Positions 37,427 to 47,825 of a stretch of 64,000 bases of DNA are shown in pieces. Position 1 is the stretch's first letter. Each line of letters begins with the position of its first letter. The position numbers were made by a program, and so were the translations under genes. The stretch covers positions 62,001-126,000 of the forward strand of contig ONRQ01000001.1 in the NCBI GenBank assembly GCA_900320285.1, in the 5' to 3' direction. This DNA comes from an uncultured Eubacteriales bacterium. GTDB taxonomy: Bacteria; Bacillota; Clostridia; Peptostreptococcales; Anaerovoracaceae. Below the pieces are notes generated by a model. The model saw only the letters and a list, made by a program, of their open reading frames with translations, had not been told where the DNA came from and made no database searches.

Positions 37427-37455
37427 TTGAAGGGACAGACATCGGCTTATATAAT
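37427..37455 (+). promoter_or_regulatory. Promoter of the plus-strand DMT transporter
   Basis: TTGAAG (37427-37432), 17-base spacer, TATAAT (37450-37455). Start codon is ~36 bases downstream at 37492. Confidence 0.7.
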
Positions 37456-37491
37456 GAATCCGATATGAAAAAGTTTGGGCCGGAGATCGAA

Positions 37492-38373
37492 ATGAATGAA
37501 AGAATCGGAGAAGTCCTGGTGGCGATAGCGCTCGCGCTTCGTTCCAGTTCTTTGCTGTTCGGAAAGATCGCCATGCGCACTATGGGTCCTTTCCTGACCA
37601 TAGGATTCCGTTTCACGATCGCTTTCGTCATCATAGCGATACTCTTCCGCAAGCATCTTACCAGGGTCGATGCCAGGACGATGTTTCATTGCTTCCTGAT
37701 AGGCATCACCTTTTTTCTTGCCATGCTCACAGAGATGATGGGCCTTAAGTCGACCCCTTCATCAGTGACCGCATTTCTTGAAGGAATGGTGGTCGTGCTC
37801 GTGCCTGCGCTTGCATGTATCATCCACAGAAGATTTCCTGACAGGATCACCGTTATTTCCGCAGTCATATGTATCATCGGCGTCGCTTTTCTGACCCTCA
37901 AGGGTGACCGGCTGGGATTTACCAGCGGCGAGCTTCTCGTTCTGCTTGGCACATTCTGGTATTCGCTTTCCGTCATAGTCACGGATACTGCCGCAAAGAA
38001 TGATGACCTGATGGTAGTTTCGATTTATCAGCTCCTCTTCATCGCCATCTTCGGTTTTATCGGAGCTTTCTTCTTTGAAGACCTGCGCATGCCTCAGAGC
38101 AGCAGCGAGTGGGGAGCCATACTGGCACTTGCTATAATATGCAGCTGTGTCGGATTCACGATACAGCCTTTTGGTCAGAAGTACATAACCCCGGAGCGCG
38201 CAGGTGTTCTGGCTGTCTTTAATCCGCTCACCGCCGCAATACTCGGAGTTTTGTTCCTGCACGAAAAAATGACCCCGTCAATGCTTCTGGGATCATTTCT
38301 CATTCTGATATCTATTCTCGGTCCGGCCTGGATCGAAGACCGTGCCGCCCGTAAGCGTCAGACTAAAAACTGA
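37492..38373 (+). CDS. EamA/DMT-family transporter
   Basis: A 293-residue permease with about ten hydrophobic helices in two EamA halves (e.g. GPFLTIGFRFTIAFVIIAIL early and PLTAAILGVLFLHEKM late). GGAGATCGAA precedes the ATG at 37492, chosen over an upstream in-frame ATG at 37465. Substrate unknown; relatives export amino acids, nucleobases or drugs. Its stop overlaps the convergent MtnA-like gene by 16 bases. It is unlike the DMT gene at 14340-15239 in sequence but not in architecture. Confidence 0.9.
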   Translation: MNERIGEVLVAIALALRSSSLLFGKIAMRTMGPFLTIGFRFTIAFVIIAILFRKHLTRVDARTMFHCFLIGITFFLAMLTEMMGLKSTPSSVTAFLEGMVVVLVPALACIIHRRFPDRITVISAVICIIGVAFLTLKGDRLGFTSGELLVLLGTFWYSLSVIVTDTAAKNDDLMVVSIYQLLFIAIFGFIGAFFFEDLRMPQSSSEWGAILALAIICSCVGFTIQPFGQKYITPERAGVLAVFNPLTAAILGVLFLHEKMTPSMLLGSFLILISILGPAWIEDRAARKRQTKN

Positions 38374-39413
38374 TCTTTCACAGCCTTGTAGTCCGACAGT
38401 TTATACGGTGACAGCACACCCTGGTCCGTGACTACCCCGCTTACAAGCTCAGGCGGAGTTATATCGAAAGCCGGGTAATACCCATTCACTTCCTGATTCG
38501 CAGTAGGCGTTCCCATAGCCTGGAGCACAAAGTCAGGATCTCTCATCTCTATCTTCACGGTATCCACAGTCGGATGCCCCTGATCTGGAGTTCCGCTCAC
38601 GTAATACGGAACTCCGTGATACTTCGCGGCTATTGCCGTATTGTATGTTCCTACCTTGTTTATCACATGCCCGTCGCAGCAGATAACATCAGCAGCTGTC
38701 GTGAATACGTCTATGCCTTCTTTCTTCATTACAAACGCAGGCATACCGTCGGTTATTATGGTGACATCGAATCCCATGTCGTGCCCCACGCTCGCCGTAA
38801 GACGTGCGCCCTGGAAGTACGGCCTGGTCTCCGGGCAGAAGAGCCTTATGTCTTTGCCCTGCAGTTTTGCCTCTTTAAGCATCATACCGACTATGGTCTC
38901 AGCGAAACAGTATGTCATGACCGCGCCGTGTTCAGGGAACAGCTCCGCCATGTACTTTCCGGCTTTGCCAATGCCGGCGTATCTCTCGTTGTTCTGATCT
39001 ATGGCGAAGTTCTTAATGACTTCGGAGACGTCTTTCATTCCTCCGGCAAATGCTTCTTTTGACCTCGCGATGCAGGCTTCGGTTATCTTCTCCATGCGCC
39101 ATGTGGTGGTCGGTCTCGCATGCGAGATGGTGTATGCGGCGGCCTCAAGATATTCTGTCTGTTCAGCCTCGCTCCTGCCCTTGCACTCATATGCAGCCAG
39201 TGCCATGCCCATGGCCGCCGCTGTGTACGGACCGGCGCTCTGTGTCACCATTTCGCGTATGGCGTCAGCGACTTCCTGATGGGTTTTGCACTCTACCTTT
39301 ACCACCTCGATCGGATAGATGCGCCGGTCCAGTATCCTGACCACGCCGTCCTCATACCAGGCGATATTTTCATACCGGAGCATCCACGCGAGCCCCTTAT
39401 CCTGTCTTTCCAT
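38358..39413 (-). CDS. MtnA/eIF2B-family sugar-phosphate isomerase
   Basis: A 351-residue protein of the eIF2B-like isomerase family, closest to methylthioribose-1-phosphate isomerase (or 5-deoxyribose-1-phosphate isomerase). Putative catalytic Cys is in VMTYCFAETIVG, and the Asp in DVICCDGHVINKVGTYN, the position of the family's ADRI-like motif, here changed to CDGHV. The central DGMPAFVMKKEG and C-terminal PAFDITPPELVSGVVTDQG are typical. No other methionine-salvage gene is near. Follows the acyl-CoA synthetase gene by 18 bases, so co-transcribed, which is unusual. Confidence 0.8.
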   Translation of the reverse strand: MERQDKGLAWMLRYENIAWYEDGVVRILDRRIYPIEVVKVECKTHQEVADAIREMVTQSAGPYTAAAMGMALAAYECKGRSEAEQTEYLEAAAYTISHARPTTTWRMEKITEACIARSKEAFAGGMKDVSEVIKNFAIDQNNERYAGIGKAGKYMAELFPEHGAVMTYCFAETIVGMMLKEAKLQGKDIRLFCPETRPYFQGARLTASVGHDMGFDVTIITDGMPAFVMKKEGIDVFTTAADVICCDGHVINKVGTYNTAIAAKYHGVPYYVSGTPDQGHPTVDTVKIEMRDPDFVLQAMGTPTANQEVNGYYPAFDITPPELVSGVVTDQGVLSPYKLSDYKAVKDQFLV

Positions 39414-39431
39414 TCCCGTTCCGCTTTCTGT

Positions 39432-41225
39432 TTAGTTAGCTTCTGCTTCTTTTGCGGCTTCCTGCTCAGCCTTATATTTTTCTGCTTCTTCCTCTTCGAG
39501 CACGCGGTATGCTACCTTGCCAACGAGTGTCTTCGGAAGCTCACTGCGGAATTCTATGTCATAAGGCATCGCGTATTTCGCGATGTGCTTTCTGGCGTAA
39601 GCCAGAAGCTCTTCCTTGAGAGCATCATCTCCGGTGACGCCGCTCTTAGGCATAACGAACATCTTTACCTTCTGCATCTTATAGCTGTCAGGAACTCCGA
39701 CACAGCAGCTCATCTGCACCTTCTCATGTGCGTCGAACACGTTCTCGAGCTGTGCAGGATAGATGTTGTATCCCGACGATATGATCATTCTCTTGGCTCT
39801 GCCGCGGAAGTAGATGAAGCCCTCGTCGTCCATGGTGCCGAGGTCTCCGGTGTACAGCCACTTCAGACCGTCTTCATGCTCCCTTATGGTCTCCGCTGTC
39901 TCAGCAGGCATGTCGAGGTATCCCGCCATAACGGTCGGTCCGGACATGAGTATCTCACCCTCTTCGCCGTACGGCAGCTCTTCAGCAGTGCCCGGCTTGA
40001 CGATCTTGTAATACATGTCAGGGAAAGGTATTCCGATACTGCCTTCCTTGTGCATCTGCGGAGGAGTCAGGCAGGCAGCCGTTACGCTCTCCGTTGTGCC
40101 GTATCCCTCACGGACCTGTATCTTGGAATTGTGATCGTACAGGAACTTGTCGAATTTCTTTTTGAGCTCTATCGAGAGCGAATCGCCGCCCGAGAAAACG
40201 CCCTTGAGCGATGAAAGGTCTTTTCCGTTCATCGATGGCAGTCTCAGCAGCGCCTCAAACAGCGTAGGCACTCCTGCTATAAAGTTGCATCTGTACTTCG
40301 TGATCAGCTTAGCATAGCTCTTTGGTGTGAACCTAGGCACCAGCACGCAGCGTCCGCCTCCGGCCAGCATTGTGTGTATGCAAACACCAAGTCCGAAGCC
40401 GTGGAATATAGGCATGGCAGAGAGCATCTTGTCACCGATCCTGTATATAGGATTCGCGGCTATGACCTGAGCGCCCAGAGCATTGAAATTGAGATTCGTC
40501 AGCACTATGCCCTTAGTTATGCCTGTTGTGCCGCCCGAGTAAAGGATCGCTGCCGGATCTTCAGGCTTTCTCTTCACCTTATATTCATATCCGCAGTGTC
40601 TGCCCAGGCCCATGAAGTCAGGCCACTGGAATACAGGCGCGTCTTTAGGGATCTTCTGTATCTTACGGCCTTCGGTCAGCATGTACCCGACTTTGATAGG
40701 CCTTGTCAGCTCGTCTCTGATGCGGGCTATGATGACATTCTGTATTTTTGTGTTTTTACGGATCGCTTCGATCTTATGGTAAAACTGGTCGAGCGTGACC
40801 ACCATGACCGAGTTCGACATGTTGAGGTAGTTTTCTATCTCTTTCTCTGCGCTCAGAGGGTGCACCATGTTGGCGACTGCTCCGACCAGGTTGATCGCAT
40901 AAAGCATGTATATCGCCTGCGGACAGTTAGGCATGGCGATCGTGACCCTGTCGTTTTCACGGATACCGAGTATCCTGAGTGATTTAGCGCAGAGGTTGAT
41001 CTGATCGATCATGTATTTATATGTGATATGTTTGCCCATGAAGTCGAGAGCTATATTAAGCGGATGCTTTTTCGCGGTCTGCTCTATCTTCTCGTACATG
41101 GTCCCGTTGAAGTACTCGATCGTAAGCGGCAGGTCGCCCCTGCTCTTGTCCCACGGGATCTTTACAGTATCCGGTACCGGGAACACGATGTTTCCATTTT
41201 CATTAAGTGTCCAGTTATTAGCCAT
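39432..41225 (-). CDS. AMP-forming acyl-CoA synthetase
   Basis: A 597-residue adenylate-forming enzyme that activates a carboxylic acid with ATP and CoA. P-loop AILYSGGTTGITKG, motif GYGTTESV, YTGDLGTMDDEGFIYFRGRAKRMIISSGYNIYP (several key motifs in one stretch; the hinge Asp and C-terminal Lys region PKTLVGKVAYR) fit a medium/long-chain fatty acyl-CoA ligase. The C-terminus is a short Glu/Ala-rich tail. Substrate range cannot be read off. It starts after a 5' leader with a stable hairpin. Confidence 0.92.
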   Translation of the reverse strand: MANNWTLNENGNIVFPVPDTVKIPWDKSRGDLPLTIEYFNGTMYEKIEQTAKKHPLNIALDFMGKHITYKYMIDQINLCAKSLRILGIRENDRVTIAMPNCPQAIYMLYAINLVGAVANMVHPLSAEKEIENYLNMSNSVMVVTLDQFYHKIEAIRKNTKIQNVIIARIRDELTRPIKVGYMLTEGRKIQKIPKDAPVFQWPDFMGLGRHCGYEYKVKRKPEDPAAILYSGGTTGITKGIVLTNLNFNALGAQVIAANPIYRIGDKMLSAMPIFHGFGLGVCIHTMLAGGGRCVLVPRFTPKSYAKLITKYRCNFIAGVPTLFEALLRLPSMNGKDLSSLKGVFSGGDSLSIELKKKFDKFLYDHNSKIQVREGYGTTESVTAACLTPPQMHKEGSIGIPFPDMYYKIVKPGTAEELPYGEEGEILMSGPTVMAGYLDMPAETAETIREHEDGLKWLYTGDLGTMDDEGFIYFRGRAKRMIISSGYNIYPAQLENVFDAHEKVQMSCCVGVPDSYKMQKVKMFVMPKSGVTGDDALKEELLAYARKHIAKYAMPYDIEFRSELPKTLVGKVAYRVLEEEEAEKYKAEQEAAKEAEAN

Positions 41226-41254
41226 TTTTGAATTCGCCTTTCGGTTGTTTTTAG

Positions 41255-41275
41255 CGGGTCCTTAGCCGGGACCCG
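41255..41275 (-). promoter_or_regulatory. Hairpin in the leader of the acyl-CoA synthetase gene
   Basis: CGGGTCC/GGACCCG stem (41255-41261 and 41269-41275) with 7-base loop, about 30 bases upstream of the start codon. No T-run follows in minus reading, so it is more likely an RNA leader structure than a terminator; on the plus strand it is followed by a T-rich run. Confidence 0.4.
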
Positions 41276-41372
41276 AACTTGTTTATTTTATCATTCTTTT
41301 GCTGTTTATGCGAGCGCGTGAGGTCCTTTTGTGTAGCATTTGTGAAATTCCTGTAAGTTGCTTATGCATTGA

Positions 41373-41401
41373 TTGAAGAAAGCCTCTGAAAGATGTAAAA
41401 T
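41373..41401 (+). promoter_or_regulatory. Promoter of the ABC transporter gene
   Basis: TTGAAG (41373-41378), 17-base spacer, TAAAAT (41396-41401). The start codon is 42 bases downstream. Confidence 0.65.
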
Positions 41402-41442
41402 TTTAGATTGTAAACTTAATGTAACATGGAGAAATATGTCCA

Positions 41443-44400
41443 ATGCTCGAACTCAGAGGTATCACAAAAGAATACAGGACCGGCGCTGAGACTGTTCACG
41501 CGCTGAGAGGCATCGACCTCGCCTTCAGAGAAAGCGAGTTCGTTTCGATACTCGGACCTTCGGGCTGCGGCAAAACCACCATGCTCAACATACTCGGAGG
41601 ACTCGATCAGTATACAGACGGCGACCTTCTCATCGACGGCATCAGTACCAAGGAATACAAGGATGCTGACTGGGACGCCTACAGAAACGATACTATAGGA
41701 TTCGTCTTCCAGAGCTACAACCTGATCTCGCACCAGACCGTACTTTCGAACGTAGAACTCGCCCTGACCCTGTCGGGTGTATCCGCCTCTGAAAGAAGAG
41801 CCCGCGCGATAGAGGCTCTTGAGCAGGTCGGCCTGGGAGATCAGATAAACAAGAAGCCTGCGGAGATGTCCGGAGGCCAGGTGCAGCGTGTTGCCATAGC
41901 ACGTGCACTTATAAACGATCCGAGCATAATCCTTGCGGATGAGCCTACCGGCGCTCTCGACACCGAGACCAGTACACAGGTAATGGCTATTCTCAAAGGG
42001 ATATCCGAAGACAGACTGGTCATTATGGTCACCCATAACCCTGATCTTGCTGAAGCCTATTCGACAAGAATAGTCAGGCTGTCTGACGGACAGGTGATAA
42101 GCGACAGCGACCCGTTTGATCCGGCCGTCTGCACTGTCGGCGAAGGTATGCCCGCCGGGATAAATGCTGTTGCCGGTGCTGCAGGGAGCCAGGCGGTAAG
42201 CGCGGCAGCAGATCAGGCCGCGACAAGTCACAGGCAGAAGTCCGGCGGAAGAGCTGTCCGGCGCCGCAATAAATCGATGTCGCTGGGAACTGCCCTCCAT
42301 CTGTCGCTCAACAACCTGATGACCAAAAAGGCCCGTACCCTGCTCACGGCATTCGCCGGAAGCATAGGCATAATCGGAATCGCCCTTATACTTTCCGTTT
42401 CAAACGGATTCCAGACATATATCGACAAACTCGAGGAGGACACTCTTTCGTCATATCCTCTTACCATAATGTCCGAAACTGCCGACATGACTTCAATGAT
42501 CACAGCGTTCATGGCCAATGCCAGCGACACTGAGGGCGAGGCATCAGGCAACAAGCTGCATGAGCAGCAGATCATGACCGACCTGCTTGCCAGCGTAGGT
42601 TCCAACGATCTGGCGTCGTTCAAGAAACGTATCGATGAAAATATAGATACTATCGGAGACTGGTTCAATTCATACCAGTATTCATACGGCCTCTCGGTCA
42701 ATATATATTCGACCAACATGAAGTACGGTCCTCTGAGGGTCAGCCCGGGCTCCATTATGCAGTCCTACATGAGCGGTCTGCAGCAGAGCAGCTTCTCGAT
42801 GATGAATACAGACGTCTTCTTCCAGATGATGGACAACGAGGAGCTTCTGAAGTCACAGTACAAGGTCCTAGCCGGCAAATGGCCGGAGAAATACGACGAG
42901 CTGCTGCTGGTGCTCGACAGCGAAGACCAGCTGAATGATTACATCGTCTATACTCTCGGTCTCCGTGATCCGCAGGAACTCAAGGACATGATCAACGATG
43001 TCATGGACGGGGTAAAGGTAGAGAATAACAATGAGCGCCTTGAATGGACATATGATGACTTCCTTGGCATGGAATTCGCTCTTGTGCACGCCTGTGACAC
43101 CTACAGGCACAATTCCTCTTACGAAGTGTGGGAAGACATGTCCGATGATGATGACTACATGGAAGATCTCATCAGGAAGTCGGAGAAGCTGCACATAAGC
43201 GGCATAGTATGCGCGAAGGAGGCTTCAGGAGCCAAAGCCATGGAATCAGGCGTGGGATATCTCCCTTCGCTCACGCAGCACATGATCAAGTACGCGGCTG
43301 AGTCAGATATAGTAAAGATCCAGCTCCTCAATAAAAATATCGATGTCTTCAGCGGAAAGACCTTCGAAGACATTCGCAACAATAACAGCGAAGGCCTTGG
43401 CTTTGAGGACATGATAAGCATAGACGAGGGTAAGCTCAGAAAGGCTCTAGGCGGCGATATCGACCCTAATGCGATAAAGAAAGATATAGAGAAAATCGCG
43501 AAAAAGGAAATAAAGGATCTTGCCGGCAATGATTCTGCTGAAAAGATAGAAGAAGATGTCAATTCAGCCCTCCGCAAAGGCTGTAACGGTATGATCGACT
43601 ATATCGTAAAGCAGTACAGTTCGAATCCGGACAAATTCAAGTTAAATGACGAACTGGTCGCCAAAGCCATCGCCGGTAATCAGAACAAGGGAAAGCATGC
43701 GAAAGTGGTCAACCCTCTTATCGGCGGATACGGTAAAGCCCTGATTATAACCAGTCCTGAGATAATGAAAGGTCTGGCGGTCGCGACGGATCCGGCAGCC
43801 GCAGAAGCTGCAAAGAATCAGGCAAAGGAAGCTGCTCAGAAGGAAGCGGCAAAAGAAATGGTAAAGATGTTCCCTGAGGAATTCGGTTTCACTGAGGATG
43901 ATGCCTTTAACATCCTTCAGAACGGCATCACGACAGAAGAGGTGATGGCAAGAAGCGGCGGAGCTCTTACCGAAGAACAGGCTGCAGAAGTTGCGCAGCG
44001 GTTCAGCGATGCTGCCGATCAGTTCAATAAAACCATTGATGAAAACATGGCATCGCAGCCGCAGATCAAGCCGGAGGACATCCTGAGGAAGGCTCTTGAA
44101 GCTGTTGCGGATCCGTATATCAAAAGCGATGAAGTCCAGAGCGGCATCAAACAGTACGGTGAACTTATTGAGATGATGCAGAACTCCCAGGTGGTAGGCC
44201 CTGCGCTAGGCAAAGCTGCAGAAGCAGTCGGCAAGCAGTTCAAGATCGATCCTTCCGGAATAGCTGACGCCTTTACCATGAAGATGGATGAGGACGAGAT
44301 TACAAGGCTCATCACCGCCTACATATCCGGAGGCGCTGAGACCAGCTACGATACCAATCTGGTGAAGCTCGGCTATGCCGACATCAACAAACCGTTTACG

Positions 44401-44967
44401 ATGTCATTCTTCCTTAAGGACTTTGAGTCCAAGGAGAAGTTCCTGAAGTTTATTGATGACTATAATCAGGAGATGACAGACAACGGCGACGAAGACAAGG
44501 TAATCAGCTATACGGACGTCACAGGTGTGCTCATCAAATCCGTAAAGAACATCACTAACGCTGTCAGCTACGTGCTTATCGCATTCGTCGCGATCTCACT
44601 GATAGTATCCTCAATAATGATCGGAGTCATCACATACATCTCCGTTCTGGAGCGTACCAAGGAGATCGGCATACTCCGCGCTATAGGAGCATCAAAGAAA
44701 GATATCGCAAGAATATTCAACGCGGAAACGATCATCATCGGATTGTGCGCAGGTGTGATCGGCATAGGACTGAGCCTGTTGCTGCTCATACCTATTAACA
44801 AGGTCCTGATCAGTCTGACCAAGATCTCCGCACTGAAGGCTATACTGCCTGCAGTCGGAGGAGTGGCGCTGGTGCTCATCAGCATATTCCTCACCTTCAT
44901 CGCAGGTCTCATTCCGTCGGGAATGGCAGCGCGCAAGGACCCTGTAGTGGCCCTCCGCACGGAGTAG
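41443..44967 (+). CDS. Large MacB/FtsX-type ABC transporter (fused ATPase-permease)
   Basis: A 1174-residue fusion. The ATPase domain spans 1-225: Walker A GPSGCGKT (38-45), signature MSGGQVQRV (142-150), Walker [13 protein letters not shown] (162-173). An Ala/Ser linker (230-280) follows, then TM1 (about 299-322). Residues about 330-1030 form a very long extracytoplasmic region, polar and helical, far larger than MacB's (~200). TM2-TM4 lie at about 1033-1160 with the FtsX/MacB motif [19 protein letters not shown]. The tail ends [13 protein letters not shown]. MacB-type pumps act on peptides, lipids or toxins at the outer face. GGAG lies 11 bases before ATG. Own promoter and terminator. Confidence 0.93.
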   Translation: MLELRGITKEYRTGAETVHALRGIDLAFRESEFVSILGPSGCGKTTMLNILGGLDQYTDGDLLIDGISTKEYKDADWDAYRNDTIGFVFQSYNLISHQTVLSNVELALTLSGVSASERRARAIEALEQVGLGDQINKKPAEMSGGQVQRVAIARALINDPSIILADEPTGALDTETSTQVMAILKGISEDRLVIMVTHNPDLAEAYSTRIVRLSDGQVISDSDPFDPAVCTVGEGMPAGINAVAGAAGSQAVSAAADQAATSHRQKSGGRAVRRRNKSMSLGTALHLSLNNLMTKKARTLLTAFAGSIGIIGIALILSVSNGFQTYIDKLEEDTLSSYPLTIMSETADMTSMITAFMANASDTEGEASGNKLHEQQIMTDLLASVGSNDLASFKKRIDENIDTIGDWFNSYQYSYGLSVNIYSTNMKYGPLRVSPGSIMQSYMSGLQQSSFSMMNTDVFFQMMDNEELLKSQYKVLAGKWPEKYDELLLVLDSEDQLNDYIVYTLGLRDPQELKDMINDVMDGVKVENNNERLEWTYDDFLGMEFALVHACDTYRHNSSYEVWEDMSDDDDYMEDLIRKSEKLHISGIVCAKEASGAKAMESGVGYLPSLTQHMIKYAAESDIVKIQLLNKNIDVFSGKTFEDIRNNNSEGLGFEDMISIDEGKLRKALGGDIDPNAIKKDIEKIAKKEIKDLAGNDSAEKIEEDVNSALRKGCNGMIDYIVKQYSSNPDKFKLNDELVAKAIAGNQNKGKHAKVVNPLIGGYGKALIITSPEIMKGLAVATDPAAAEAAKNQAKEAAQKEAAKEMVKMFPEEFGFTEDDAFNILQNGITTEEVMARSGGALTEEQAAEVAQRFSDAADQFNKTIDENMASQPQIKPEDILRKALEAVADPYIKSDEVQSGIKQYGELIEMMQNSQVVGPALGKAAEAVGKQFKIDPSGIADAFTMKMDEDEITRLITAYISGGAETSYDTNLVKLGYADINKPFTMSFFLKDFESKEKFLKFIDDYNQEMTDNGDEDKVISYTDVTGVLIKSVKNITNAVSYVLIAFVAISLIVSSIMIGVITYISVLERTKEIGILRAIGASKKDIARIFNAETIIIGLCAGVIGIGLSLLLLIPINKVLISLTKISALKAILPAVGGVALVLISIFLTFIAGLIPSGMAARKDPVVALRTE

Positions 44968-44998
44968 CTGCAGCAGACATATTTACACAAAAACGGCG

Positions 44999-45058
44999 GA
45001 GCCCGGATCGGATCTGAGATACATATGTCATTTCGGATCGGATACGGGCTTCCCCTTT
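44999..45058 (+). terminator. Terminator of the ABC transporter gene
   Basis: Imperfect long hairpin: GGAGCCCGGATCGGATC pairs with GATCGGATACGGGCTTCC, then CCCCTTTTCG. Located ~30 bases past the stop codon. Confidence 0.65.
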
Positions 45059-45104
45059 TCGTAACGGTGCTGAATCTGATATAAACATCGGTAAACTTGA
45101 AAAT

Positions 45105-45310
45105 CTTCCGGAAAACAGACCATTTTGACAAGATTTTCGCCCTGAACGGCGGCTATTTCAGTAAAGTACAATAGAAATCTTGAACATTTTGCTCAAAAAT
45201 GAAAATTTGACAAGTCTATTTGCAAAATAGCTTGTCAAATTCCGATAAAATGTCTAAATGTTCAAGCTTTGGGCGACAAAAGTCTATCTTCACGGCCCAA
45301 AACTTGTCAA
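45105..45310. repeat. Cluster of nested palindromes built on TTGACAAG
   Basis: The 44968-45332 gap (365 bases) has no convincing gene. It contains four copies of TTGACAAG/CTTGTCAA (45125, 45207 forward; 45231, 45303 reverse). CTTGAACATTT (45179-45189) and AAATGTTCAAG (45256-45266) are perfect arms around AATTTGACAAG (45204-45214) and CTTGTCAAATT (45231-45241), with CTATTT/AAATAG inside; the flanking gaps are 14 bases on each side. A further CAAGCTTTGGGC/GCCCAAAACTTG pair lies at 45263-45306. Could be a MITE remnant, protein-binding site or RNA; undetermined. Confidence 0.8.
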
Positions 45311-45332
45311 ATCCGGGGAAAAAACGAATAAT

Positions 45333-46337
45333 TTACAAGATTTTTCCAAATTCCTCAAAGCCATAGCAGATGGTTCCGGCTGCGTGGCTGTCCGAGCTCA
45401 GTATGAGCACGCCGCCTTTGCTCTTAATATAGGCGATCTGATCCGCTGACGGATATGGTGTTGTTCTGTAGCCTTTGCTGATTGCGCCGGTGTTGATCTC
45501 GAAGACCGGCTTGTCGCCCGCCTCTAAAACTCCCAGCTTCTCAAGCCTGTTGCGGTAACCGTTTCCATACCTCTCCGCGCAGTCATCGAATATACGGTCA
45601 ATGGCCTTCTTCCACGCGGCTACATACCTTTCATCAGATGTATCAAACAGGTCGCTGACAAATTCCGCAGCACCGCAGCGGGCTCTGCTTACCACATTGC
45701 CGGCCGGTCCGAATCCCCAGCCTTCCGTGAATTTGGTGATCAGGTCGAAATGCCCTATGATGTCGCAGTCAGTCGCCTCGACTATGCCGCCGACTGTATC
45801 GAAGTACAGTTCTGCAACTTCCAGCATTTTCTCTTTGCGCATGACAGGATCATCACATCTGCCATCCCCGCCTAATGCAAACATACACAGCTCTTCCGCG
45901 GAATCATCTACAGGACTCCAGTCTTTGTACTTGATGAGCGCCTCCAGTTCCGCGTCTGATACGGAGCGGTCTTCTTCACCTGCGTGGCGCGCGAGTATCC
46001 CGTCTCTCTTTTTCTTTCCCTCTTCAGAAAAGATGTAGTGTACGGAGCCTATGCGGAAATCAAACCGGCTGAGGTCTGTATCAGCGTAACGGTCGAGCTC
46101 TATGCCCAGCAACAGCCTGATGCTGCCGGCATACTTTTGCTTCAGCCCGCTGATTTCTTCAATATACCTCTGCGTGCCCTCGCGGCTCATGCAGTAGCTC
46201 TGGTCATGCGGTGTAAACGAATGTCCGGAGAAGCCTGCTACAGCAAGACCCTCTTCTATCGCCGCCAGCGTTACGGCTTCGGCCGTGTCCTTTCCGTCGC
46301 AGTATGTTGTGTGCATGTGAAGATTGAAATCCTGCAT
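45333..46337 (-). CDS. hisK: PHP-domain histidinol-phosphatase
   Basis: A 334-residue PHP-superfamily phosphatase. The metal-binding motifs are FNLHMHTTYCDGKD (HxH), AGFSGHSFTP, LGIELDRY, IGSVHYIF, DIIGHFDLI and SSDSHAAG. It most likely removes phosphate from L-histidinol phosphate, the step before HisD. The gene is last in the his operon and its start overlaps hisIE by 1 base, which supports this assignment; other PHP phosphatases are possible. It lies beside the palindrome cluster that follows its stop. Confidence 0.88.
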   Translation of the reverse strand: MQDFNLHMHTTYCDGKDTAEAVTLAAIEEGLAVAGFSGHSFTPHDQSYCMSREGTQRYIEEISGLKQKYAGSIRLLLGIELDRYADTDLSRFDFRIGSVHYIFSEEGKKKRDGILARHAGEEDRSVSDAELEALIKYKDWSPVDDSAEELCMFALGGDGRCDDPVMRKEKMLEVAELYFDTVGGIVEATDCDIIGHFDLITKFTEGWGFGPAGNVVSRARCGAAEFVSDLFDTSDERYVAAWKKAIDRIFDDCAERYGNGYRNRLEKLGVLEAGDKPVFEINTGAISKGYRTTPYPSADQIAYIKSKGGVLILSSDSHAAGTICYGFEEFGKIL

Positions 46338-46996
46338 CAGACCATCTTCTCCTGTTTTACTTTTTTATCTATAACGTGGCGCGAAGCCAGCTCTCTGTGG
46401 ATGTCTTCGAGTGTGATGCCCGCTTCATCCATCAGCACCATCACGTGGTACGCAAGGTCGGCTATCTCGTAAACGGTCTCTGCGTTGTCGCCGTTCTGCT
46501 CAGCAGATTTTGCCGCGACTATCACTTCGGTCGTTTCCTCACCCACCTTCTTGAGGATCTTGTCGAGTCCCTTTTCGAAGAGATAGCTCGTGTAGGAGCC
46601 CTCCTTAGGCTCGGTGCGGCGTCCGTCTATCAGGTCCATGAGTCCCTCATATGAGAACTCCTTGAGTGTGCCGCTCTCCCAGACTGGGTATTCGAAGCAC
46701 GACTCCGTGCCGAGATGGCACGCAGGGCCGTCCGGCTCCACCATCACCACAAGCGCGTCTCTGTCGCAGTCGGCAGTGATGCTCACGATGTGCTGGTAGT
46801 TGCCGCTGGTCTCTCCCTTGAGCCAGAGCTCCTGCCTCGAGCGGCTGAAGAAACAGGTCAGTTCCTTCTCCATCGAGATGCGGAGGCTTTCCTCATTCAT
46901 ATATGCGAGGGTAAGCACCCTCTTCGTGACTGCGTCCACGACTATCGCCGGGATCAGTCCCTTATCGTCAAATTTCAGTTCACTGATTTCTATCAT
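46337..46996 (-). CDS. hisIE: Bifunctional phosphoribosyl-AMP cyclohydrolase / PR-ATP pyrophosphohydrolase
   Basis: A 219-residue fusion catalysing steps 2 and 3 of histidine synthesis. HisI part (about 1-115) has [22 protein letters not shown] and [20 protein letters not shown] with zinc-binding Cys. HisE part (about 118-210) has [22 protein letters not shown] and TEVIVAAKS. Separate genes occur in many bacteria. Starts 70 bases after hisF and overlaps the PHP gene by one base. Confidence 0.96.
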   Translation of the reverse strand: MIEISELKFDDKGLIPAIVVDAVTKRVLTLAYMNEESLRISMEKELTCFFSRSRQELWLKGETSGNYQHIVSITADCDRDALVVMVEPDGPACHLGTESCFEYPVWESGTLKEFSYEGLMDLIDGRRTEPKEGSYTSYLFEKGLDKILKKVGEETTEVIVAAKSAEQNGDNAETVYEIADLAYHVMVLMDEAGITLEDIHRELASRHVIDKKVKQEKMV

Positions 46997-47066
46997 TGTA
47001 AATATCGCCTTTCATTCCGGTCGTTACGGCTTTGTTTCAGCCCGGTTTCTGCAGCATCCTGTCCGT

Positions 47067-47825
47067 CTATCGTCTGACCGGGATACCCTCTTCCGCCATA
47101 CGGTCCTTGAGGTCGCTTATGGAGACCTCGCCGAAGTGGAATATCGACGCTGCAAGCCCCGCGTCTATGTCAGGGATCCTGCGGAACAGTTCTATGAAAT
47201 CTTCGATACTGCCTGCGCCGCCGCTGGCTATGACAGGTACCGAGACCGCCTTGCATACCGCGTCGAGCATCTCTATATCAAAGCCGGTCTTTACTCCGTC
47301 AGTATCTATCGAGTTTACCACGACCTCGCCTGCGCCCATGCCTACGCAGCGCTTTATCCACTCTATTGCCTCCATGCCGGTGTCGTCCCTGCCGCCTCTG
47401 GCAAAGACTCTGAACTCACCACCCACGCGCTTGATGTCGCATGAGAGCACCACGCACTGGTCGCCGTAAAGCTTTGCCGCCTCTGTGATGATGCCCGGGT
47501 TCCTTATGGCTCCGGAGTTCACGCTTACCTTGTCAGCGCCGCACTTAAGCACGCGGTCGAAGTCAGCAATGCTGCTGATTCCTCCTCCAACTGTCAGAGG
47601 TATGAATACGTTCGATGCTGTTTCAGTGAGGATCTCAGTGAAGAGCTTGCGCCCCTCCGCGCTCGCCGTGATGTCGTAAAACACCAGCTCATCCGCGCCC
47701 GATTTTGTATATAGCTTTGCCATGTCGACCGGTGACGCAACATCGCCCAGGTTCTCAAAGTTGACCCCTTTTACGACTCTTCCGTCCTTTACATCAAGAC
47801 ATGGGATTATCCTTTTTGTTATCAT
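47067..47825 (-). CDS. hisF: Imidazole glycerol phosphate synthase cyclase subunit
   Basis: A 252-residue TIM barrel that forms IGP and AICAR from PRFAR using ammonia from HisH. Landmarks are [19 protein letters not shown] (Asp11), [38 protein letters not shown] and [12 protein letters not shown]. Length normal. It overlaps hisA by 4 bases. Confidence 0.97.
   Translation of the reverse strand: MITKRIIPCLDVKDGRVVKGVNFENLGDVASPVDMAKLYTKSGADELVFYDITASAEGRKLFTEILTETASNVFIPLTVGGGISSIADFDRVLKCGADKVSVNSGAIRNPGIITEAAKLYGDQCVVLSCDIKRVGGEFRVFARGGRDDTGMEAIEWIKRCVGMGAGEVVVNSIDTDGVKTGFDIEMLDAVCKAVSVPVIASGGAGSIEDFIELFRRIPDIDAGLAASIFHFGEVSISDLKDRMAEEGIPVRR

Noticed and set aside
41416..42300. 294-residue antisense ORF over the ABC gene
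   Set aside because: Mirror of a highly biased coding frame; no family sequence and no ribosome site.
45258..45449. 63-residue plus-strand ORF
   Set aside because: Overlaps the PHP gene on the other strand, crosses the palindromes, and lacks a ribosome site.
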